Source: an uncultured Anaerolineae bacterium (GTDB taxonomy: Bacteria; Chloroflexota; Anaerolineae; Anaerolineales; Villigracilaceae). Taken from it: a DNA stretch of 58,649 nt. Below the pieces are notes generated by a model. The model had not been told where the DNA came from and did no database searches. It was given only the letters and a program-made list of their open reading frames with translations. Below are positions 53,614 through 58,649 of this stretch, one piece after another. The first letter of the stretch is position 1, and every line of letters begins with the position of its first letter. The translations under genes were made by a program, and so were the position numbers. The stretch is taken from assembly GCA_903846015.1 (NCBI GenBank), contig CAIMZS010000630.1, positions 1-58,649 of the forward strand, read 5' to 3'.

Positions 53614-54357
53614 TCATCCGGGCACATCTGCCGCTCGAATTATTTTCTCGATACTCTCAACATTCGTTTCCTTGCGAATGTATTCATCTGGTTCGTAGGC
53701 TTTACCCATAAAAACGTGCCGGTTGCGAAAGATCATTGGGCTGTCAACCTTCTTGCGAGCCGCGAAGTGTGCTTCTTTCACCCTGGTCTGCGCTAAGATG
53801 GCGGCAATATTGCCTGCATTGATCCCGCCTCCTGCCAGGATGATTGTTCGTCCGGCGGCTTTCTGCACCAGGCTGGCGATGCTGGCTGCGCCTTGTAGCG
53901 CGGTCGGCATTTGTCCGGATGTCAGGATGCGCTCGATACCCAGTCCGCAGATCGCTTCCAGCGCTTCGTGTGGGTTACGGCACAGGTCGAAGGCCCGGTG
54001 AAAAGTCACGCTCATCGGGCGCGCTGTTTCCACCAGGGCGCGTGTCTTCTCCGCATCAACACTGCCATCCGGGTTGAGCAGGCCAATCACCACGCCGCTG
54101 GCACCGGCATCCCTGGCCGCCAGGATATCCCGGTGCATCACCTCAACTTCCAGCTTGCTGTAACAAAAATCCCCCCCACGCGGGCGGATGATGACGTTAA
54201 CATCGATCGAGACCGATTGGCAGGCAAGTTGGATCATGCCCAGGCTGGGGGTCGTGCCGCCTTCCACCAGGTTGTCGCACAGTTCAATACGCTGTGCCCC
54301 GGCCGCCTGCGCCGCCAACGCCCCTTCCACTGAATCAACACATACTTCAAATATCAT
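53614..54357 (-). CDS. cutC: Copper homeostasis protein CutC family
   Basis: 247-aa TIM-barrel protein. N terminus IFEVCVDSVEGALAAQAAGAQRIELC, then GGTTPSLGMI, IRPRGGDFCYS and the block TFHRAFDLCRNPHEALE are diagnostic of CutC. Originally linked to copper tolerance in E. coli; the molecular activity is still debated. The C-terminal 12 residues (EKIIRAADVPG) run right up to the module. Another module fills the gap upstream. Confidence 0.92.
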   Translation of the reverse strand: MIFEVCVDSVEGALAAQAAGAQRIELCDNLVEGGTTPSLGMIQLACQSVSIDVNVIIRPRGGDFCYSKLEVEVMHRDILAARDAGASGVVIGLLNPDGSVDAEKTRALVETARPMSVTFHRAFDLCRNPHEALEAICGLGIERILTSGQMPTALQGAASIASLVQKAAGRTIILAGGGINAGNIAAILAQTRVKEAHFAARKKVDSPMIFRNRHVFMGKAYEPDEYIRKETNVESIEKIIRAADVPG

Positions 54358-54371
54358 TTCACATCCATTTT

Positions 54372-54418
54372 GTGGCCGTGCTCTAGAACCGGCACTGTCG
54401 CGGGAACCAGGATTATCG
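54372..54418 (+). repeat. Composite module filling the gap between cutC and the isoaspartyl peptidase
   Basis: GTGGCCGTG, CTCTAGAACCGGCACTGTCG (A form with two extra bases) and CGGGAACCAGGATTATCG. The 63-bp intergenic space consists almost only of this element, ending 2 bp before the stop codon of the next gene. Confidence 0.9.
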
Positions 54419-54420
54419 TC

Positions 54421-55356
54421 TTAATCCCGAATCCACATCTCTTTGCCGCCTGAAATACAGGCATGCACCATGTGGCTTGTGTTGAATGCGCTCCCTACCT
54501 CACCGGCCGGGTTGATCAACACAATCCCGCCCTGGCTGGGGCCAGTTCGCCGCTCCAGCAGGCGCAGCACTTGTTCGGCAGCCTGTTGCGGACTCATCCC
54601 GCTGCCCATCAGGTCGCAGGCGGTTTTACTGAACATGACCTTCATCAGCGCCTCACCGCTTCCGGTGGCCGCTGCCGCACCCAATTCGTTATCCGCGTAC
54701 CCGCCGCAGCCAATGATCGGGCTGTCTCCCACCCGGCCCGGCATCTTCCCGGCTGTGCCTCCAGTTGAGACCGCCACCGCCAGCAGCCCGCTGGCATCCA
54801 TCGCGATCGCCCCGACCGTGTCCCCGGTCTGGCTGGCCTGTCCACCGACCGTGGCCGTGTTGGATCCGGCACTATCGCTAGAACAGGCACTATCGAAAAT
54901 CCGGTCTTCCGGGCGCAGTAGGTGGATGCTGCTGCCGGCGACCAGTTCTTCCATCGGGCAGACCGGCACGCCCATTGAGCGGGCAAATTGCTCGGCTCCC
55001 GCGCCTACAAAGATGGAATGCCGCGAACGCTCCATTACCAGGCGCGCCGTGCTGACCGGGTTGCTGACTCGCTGGATGCCCGCTACAGCACCGTAACCCA
55101 GCCTTGCGCCTTCCATTACCATCGCATCCATTTCCACTTCATTGTTGGCATTCAAGAACGAACCATGCCCTGCGTCAAAATTCGGGTCGTCTTCCATCAC
55201 CCGCACCGCCGCCTCCACCGCGTCCAGCGCCGAACCGCCCCGCAGCAACACATCCCAGCCTGCGTGGGTAGCCTGCTCAACCCCGGCGCGGAATTCCGCC
55301 ACGCGCTCGTCAAAATCGTTCCCGGCACCGCCATGCACCACAATGACAGGTTCCAC
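54421..55356 (-). CDS. Isoaspartyl peptidase/L-asparaginase with module insertion
   Basis: 311-aa N-terminal nucleophile hydrolase that cleaves isoaspartyl peptides and asparagine after self-cleavage into two chains. VIVVHGGAG opens the protein, the catalytic Thr is in TGDTVGAIAMD, and STGGTAGKMPGRVGDSPIIGCGGYAD gives the substrate site. It starts with GTG, whose first base is the last base of the preceding stop, with GAGGAG upstream. Residues about 155-168 (DSACSSDSAGSNTA) are encoded by a two-unit module inserted in frame, in the flexible linker just before the self-cleavage site. That linker is normally variable, so activity is probably kept. Confidence 0.88.
   Translation of the reverse strand: MEPVIVVHGGAGNDFDERVAEFRAGVEQATHAGWDVLLRGGSALDAVEAAVRVMEDDPNFDAGHGSFLNANNEVEMDAMVMEGARLGYGAVAGIQRVSNPVSTARLVMERSRHSIFVGAGAEQFARSMGVPVCPMEELVAGSSIHLLRPEDRIFDSACSSDSAGSNTATVGGQASQTGDTVGAIAMDASGLLAVAVSTGGTAGKMPGRVGDSPIIGCGGYADNELGAAAATGSGEALMKVMFSKTACDLMGSGMSPQQAAEQVLRLLERRTGPSQGGIVLINPAGEVGSAFNTSHMVHACISGGKEMWIRD
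54851..54895 (+). repeat. Two-unit module inside the isoaspartyl peptidase gene
   Basis: GTGGCCGTG, TTGGATCCGGCACTATCG and CTAGAACAGGCACTATCG. The 24-plus-18 part is 42 nt, or 14 codons, and keeps the reading frame of the leftward gene. Confidence 0.9.
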
Positions 55357-56750
55357 TACGACTCCTCGGAAACTGCGCAAACCAGTTCGTTGGCCAGCCA
55401 GAACGGCGGCAGGTAGGCTGTGCCATCGGTTAGCGGCAGCAGTTCTTCCGCCAGGGTAATGCCCAGCGCCTCGCTCATTAACTGCCGCCTGCCCTGTGCG
55501 CGTGCCCACAACCCTGGGTGGCGCGCTTTCAGTTCAGCTCGTAGCGAAGCGTCTGCCAGCGCCACGGTGTCTTCACAGTTCATCAACCATCCCGCCTTGA
55601 GCGGTGTGGGAATGATATCGCTCTGAAAAACCATCCCTGATCGTACTTTTTCATTGCTGTCAGGCCGGATCGGCGAGCTGATCCATTCCTCATAAGATGT
55701 CAGGTGACCTGGGTTGAGTGCCGGGTGCATTCCGCTGCCTTCAAATGCGCCCATCACCGCCTGGAATACATCCCGGCCCGTTGCGCCGATGCGCATGGTT
55801 TGGTGCCAGGTGGCGACTACCTTGAAATATGGTGCAGCGATCTGATTGAAGAAGCTCTCATCTGGTTGGCCAAGCATCATCCCAGCCCGGCAGGACAGGC
55901 TTCCCCAGTAACCCAACCCGGTCGAGACCCCATCGCCATACTCAATGATCTTGTTGCTTGCGCTGCGCAGCCCGTTGATTTCACCCTTGCCCGAAACAAA
56001 AATCGGATGCATCGTCATAGGCTGCCCGGCGTAGCGCATCAATTGGATGGCCTGCATTTCGCTCATACCTGGGCGCGTGCCCCTCAGGATGTTGAACACC
56101 GCGGCAGATGCACTGCGCGCTGCCCATTCAAAAGCAGCGATTTGGTCAGCCGAATTCAGGCTGCGCAGCCCATTTTCGGGGTGCATTAACAGCGCTGTCC
56201 CATCGCTCATTTTTCCGCTTGGCCCGATCAGCCCACGCACTACATCCACAAAAAAAGCTGGCACAAAGGCCGGCGCGTTTGGGGTGTCGCCCTCGTAAAC
56301 TTCCAGATACTTCCAGCCCACCAGGTTGACCGACTGCCCGGCGCCCAGGCCGATCTTTGCCAGCACAGCCTTCAGGCTGGGAGCCGTGGTGCGAGGCTGC
56401 GAATTCAGGCTGAAGGTCTGGCACAGTTCTACGTCGACCGGCACCGGTACGATTGGGATGTAACCCATGCCTTCGTTGCCCACGATCAACGTGCGCTGTC
56501 CGCTGCGCCCCAGCGCCAGGAGAGCCTCCTCAAAGCGTGGATCAAAATTAACCAGCCAGGTCAGGTTGGCGTAATGCTCACGATCGGCGTACACCAATAC
56601 CCAGTCGCAACCCGCCGCCGCGATCAGGGCCGAAAGCCTGCGTTCGTATTCTTCAGCCGGGACGGACGGGATCACTTCCGGCCGTGCTAGATCCGGCACT
56701 ACCGGAAATTGAAACTCGGGCATTGGAATTTGTTTTAAATTGATTTTCAT
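55356..56750 (-). CDS. Creatinase/M24-fold protein lacking a complete metal site (2), with module insertion
   Basis: 464-aa pita-bread-fold protein. The N-terminal domain (to about 190) has VLVYADREHYANLTWLVNF. In the C-terminal domain the first metal Asp may be kept (EYGDGVSTGLG) but the second is replaced (GSLSCRAGMM). His in NPGHLTSYEEW is present; one Glu is Asp (FQSDIIPTP) and the other is kept (MNCEDTVALAD). A two-metal peptidase is unlikely; a creatinase-like hydrolase fits better. Residues 17-24 (VVPDLARP) are encoded by one 24-nt module. The stop overlaps the GTG of the isoaspartyl peptidase gene, so they are cotranscribed. Confidence 0.8.
   Translation of the reverse strand: MKINLKQIPMPEFQFPVVPDLARPEVIPSVPAEEYERRLSALIAAAGCDWVLVYADREHYANLTWLVNFDPRFEEALLALGRSGQRTLIVGNEGMGYIPIVPVPVDVELCQTFSLNSQPRTTAPSLKAVLAKIGLGAGQSVNLVGWKYLEVYEGDTPNAPAFVPAFFVDVVRGLIGPSGKMSDGTALLMHPENGLRSLNSADQIAAFEWAARSASAAVFNILRGTRPGMSEMQAIQLMRYAGQPMTMHPIFVSGKGEINGLRSASNKIIEYGDGVSTGLGYWGSLSCRAGMMLGQPDESFFNQIAAPYFKVVATWHQTMRIGATGRDVFQAVMGAFEGSGMHPALNPGHLTSYEEWISSPIRPDSNEKVRSGMVFQSDIIPTPLKAGWLMNCEDTVALADASLRAELKARHPGLWARAQGRRQLMSEALGITLAEELLPLTDGTAYLPPFWLANELVCAVSEES
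56678..56701 (+). repeat. 24-nt module inside the second M24-fold gene, flanked by CCGG
   Basis: CCGGCCGTGCTAGATC plus CGGCACTA, followed again by CCGG (56702-56705). Removing 24 nt restores ACTTCCGGAAATTG and keeps the frame. This is the cleanest insertion footprint in the window. Confidence 0.92.
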
Positions 56751-56769
56751 ATAGCCTCCAAATATAAGG

Positions 56770-56916
56770 TCAAGGATTTCTCACCGCGTGGAACCTGAAA
56801 TCATAACGATCTCCGCGGTAGTAAGTGATAACGTATTCCACCGGCTGATCGTTTTCCAAAAAAGCCGGGCCTTCCACCAGCATCAGCGCGCTGCCATCCG
56901 GGACTACCGTCAGTTC
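56770..56916 (-). pseudogene. Remnant of a GntR/UTRA-type regulator (C-terminal end)
   Basis: The reading frame ending at 56770 encodes ELTVVPDGSALMLVEGPAFL, then ENDQPVEYVITYYRGDRYDF and RFHAVRNP. This matches the end of UTRA effector domains (last strands with Pro-x-Glu-Tyr and YYRGDRY). No DNA-binding domain or earlier UTRA part is present; the frame runs into the 3' end of the uroporphyrinogen-decarboxylase-family gene. It looks like the leftover of a regulator that once controlled this catabolic cluster, truncated by a deletion. A functional 64-aa peptide starting at 56964 is unlikely. Confidence 0.6.
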
Positions 56917-58028
56917 CCGAAAACGCGCTGCAAATGCTCGGCATAATATTGCACATTTTCCCACTTTGCGTCTGGGGCAATGCGATGGTCAAAACAGGGC
57001 AGATAGCCACCCAGTTCCACTAACGGGCGCAAACGTTCGATTTCTGCCTTCACATCAGCACGCTCCCTTGCCAGGACAACCTTGTTTACTCCACCCACTC
57101 CGCGTAATCCCTTGCCGAACTGAGCGCGCCAGGGTGCGATGTTAGCACCCCAGACGCCCACTTCGATCGGAAACATGGTATTGACGCCATTCTCAAACCA
57201 GGTAGGGATCAGTTTGTCAATCTTGCCGTCACAATCCAGAGACACAATCTGAATACCATGAGAATTGACAAGTTCGGTGATTCGGCGGTAGTATGGCCCG
57301 ACCCTGGTGTGGAAAAACAGCGGGTTGATCAGCGGCCCAGCCCGGTAGCAGATATCTTCCCAAAAGTGGGCAAAATCGAACCCATCGTATTGTTCGAGGA
57401 TTGCCTTTGTTCCCTGGTAACAAACTTCAGACGTGGTTTCCAATATCTCATCTACCAGGCTGGAATCGTCAGCCATCAGATAACTCAACCCGACCAGACC
57501 GGCGATATCGCGGATGCGTCCCCACAGGCTGCCGCAATGCAGGCCGATGGGATGGGTGCGTTCTTCGCGGGGAGGTATTTTCTTCAGGGCGTTCCAGTCG
57601 ATCCGTTCCTGTGACCACTGCATTTTGGGTAGATAATGTAACTCCCAGGATTTACGATCCTTTAGCAAATGCTCGACCTCAGTGGGGATCGACCCGGCAT
57701 CGTCCTTCTCAACGACAATGACTCCGTCTACATTCATCACTTCACGGCTGCCGTTGGAATTTTGGCGTACCAGGTGCGGTTCAAAACTCGGTTTGAGCAT
57801 GCTGTCCCAATGGAAGCAGGAATACCAGTTGAAATCGAAACCCAGTTTGCGGGTAATACTCAAATCAGCCTGGTTGCCATCCGCCCAACTGGAGGCCTCA
57901 TCCTGGGTCAAGTGGCCCTCGTCAGCCCATTTCTGCAGGGTTTCGGTCCAAAAACCGAAGTGAACCACTGGCATCTGGTCATAGGATTGGTAATTTAAAA
58001 TAGACAAAGCTCTTTCGCGATTGTTCAT
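56910..58028 (-). CDS. Uroporphyrinogen decarboxylase-family protein
   Basis: 372-aa TIM-barrel protein of the URO-D superfamily. N terminus NNRERALSILNYQSYDQMPVVHFGFW, mid blocks RTHPIGLHCGSLWGRIRDIAGL and FDFAHFWEDICYRAGPLINP, and the late GIQIVSLDCDGKIDKLIP fit the branch of corrinoid methyltransferases and related proteins found outside haem synthesis. No haem gene and no corrinoid protein gene is adjacent. The context (peptidases, creatinase-like proteins and a regulator remnant) suggests a catabolic or demethylating role. Substrate unknown. Confidence 0.83.
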   Translation of the reverse strand: MNNRERALSILNYQSYDQMPVVHFGFWTETLQKWADEGHLTQDEASSWADGNQADLSITRKLGFDFNWYSCFHWDSMLKPSFEPHLVRQNSNGSREVMNVDGVIVVEKDDAGSIPTEVEHLLKDRKSWELHYLPKMQWSQERIDWNALKKIPPREERTHPIGLHCGSLWGRIRDIAGLVGLSYLMADDSSLVDEILETTSEVCYQGTKAILEQYDGFDFAHFWEDICYRAGPLINPLFFHTRVGPYYRRITELVNSHGIQIVSLDCDGKIDKLIPTWFENGVNTMFPIEVGVWGANIAPWRAQFGKGLRGVGGVNKVVLARERADVKAEIERLRPLVELGGYLPCFDHRIAPDAKWENVQYYAEHLQRVFGN

Positions 58029-58578
58029 GGATTTGTTTTGTTGCCTCTTTGTCCAGTGCTGGAGTCAGGATTATGTCAAAATTGTGAGGCGGTGCTTGAA
58101 TGGGGTGGAATAATCATATCAGAAAATAGGCAGAATTCGTCTCGGCCTGTGCTCATACTGCAATGATGAGCATAGCTCGAAAAAAAATGATATTGATGTC
58201 CTCCCGCCATTGGATGTCAACTTTTGCAGATTGGATGGATTTCAGCGATAATAATATAGTGTGGCACGAAAAATACATGATAAAGAGTGGTATATGTCTT
58301 ATTTTCTACGATTTATGTCAAGAAGCTGATCGGAGAAAACAAAGGTTTTTGACAGCTATTGCTAAAAACATACCTGACGATCGTCAGTCTTTTCAAAACC
58401 AATATGTCACAGTACACTTTGTCCTACAAGAACCAGGACTACTTTGCCCTTAAAAACATGGCAGTATAGTTGTCCAGAAAAGTTTTTTCCACAGTCTGAA
58501 CCGTCCCAGCTATACTGACCACGGTCACAAATTGCGGATTTAATTCACAGATTTTTGGTAATTTGATAATATTGTCAG
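58029..58578. other. Gene-free stretch before the right-edge transposase
   Basis: 550 bp of AT-richer sequence without a convincing gene. A 96-codon frame (58163-58453) has no ribosome site or recognisable domain. An 8-bp inverted repeat, CAGTATAG (58462-58469) and CTATACTG (58510-58517), lies about 60 bp before the next start and might belong to the end of an insertion sequence. Confidence 0.4.
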
Positions 58579-58649
58579 ATGACCATCCAACTCGAACTTA
58601 CTCAAGAAATTCTGCAAGAAACTCACTATCATCGTTACAACCATCCAGC
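58579..58649 (+). CDS. Possible IS630-type transposase, N terminus only
   Basis: The last 71 bases encode MTIQLELTQEILQETHYHRY followed by NHP, open to the window edge. A helical N terminus leading to a Tyr-x-Arg-Tyr-x-His-Pro type sequence recalls the DNA-binding N terminus of IS630-family transposases. Too little is visible to be sure; any helix-turn-helix protein remains possible. Confidence 0.35.
   Translation, partial: MTIQLELTQEILQETHYHRYNHP

Noticed and set aside
58163-58453. 96-codon rightward frame near the right edge
   Set aside because: No ribosome site, no homology I can see, and skewed composition with several early Met codons; left as unassigned sequence.

Overview
The window reads as chromosomal DNA of a free-living anaerobic or facultative bacterium, most likely Chloroflexota of the Anaerolineae type. 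This is inferred from gene content, not from a marker search: DnaE with a long variable tail, Ser/Thr kinases carrying extracellular TolB-like propellers, a bacterial Elp3, archaeal/actinobacterial-type inositol phosphate synthase, a MutL-like ATPase operon and a group 1 [NiFe] hydrogenase. I saw no rRNA, tRNA or CRISPR array. One partial transposase-like start lies at the right edge.

Layout. 1-3903: dnaE, cut by the left edge. 4174-8549: two tandem paralogous membrane Ser/Thr kinases with TolB-like sensor domains. 8713-13962: PAP2 phosphatase, transglutaminase-like membrane protein, GAF/PAS adenylate cyclase. 14004-17382: sensor kinase, PfkB sugar kinase and M20 peptidase in one leftward operon. 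17568-23933: inositol phosphate synthase, deacetylase-like lipoprotein, HIT protein with elp3, then two half-size chromate transporters with a UspA-type protein. 23997-28209: leftward prs-mutM-membrane protein, meaB and a stand-alone B12-binding mutase subunit. 28458-37130: an eight-gene, almost gap-free operon of unrecognised function, running from a leaderless promoter to a strong terminator. 37212-40232: phosphohexomutase and a DUF389/SH3 membrane protein. 40697-47190: hypA and a complete hybOABCD hydrogenase set in the gene order of E. coli hydrogenase 2. 47328-58028: small membrane proteins, a P1 peptidase, E1 alpha/beta of a 2-oxoacid dehydrogenase type, two creatinase/M24-fold proteins, cutC, isoaspartyl peptidase, a regulator remnant and a uroporphyrinogen-decarboxylase-family protein.

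Two things stand out. First, the 28.4-37.1 kb operon combines integral membrane proteins, a zinc-ribbon scaffold with 14 copies of a Pro-x-Trp-Leu type motif, an actin-fold MutL-like ATPase without any mutase partner, a barrel-sandwich/KOW-like protein and a protein with a sortase-like tail. It looks like an undescribed envelope machine. Second, right of 40.3 kb there is a dispersed family of tiny modules. The full unit is 24 nt (GCCGTG followed by CTAGAACCGGCACTATCG) and a shorter unit is the last 18 nt. The unit can form a hairpin (GCCG/CGGC around TGCTAGAAC) whose stem changes in a compensated way between copies. Copies abut stop codons, fill an operon gap, interrupt another repeat, and are inserted in frame in two protein genes.
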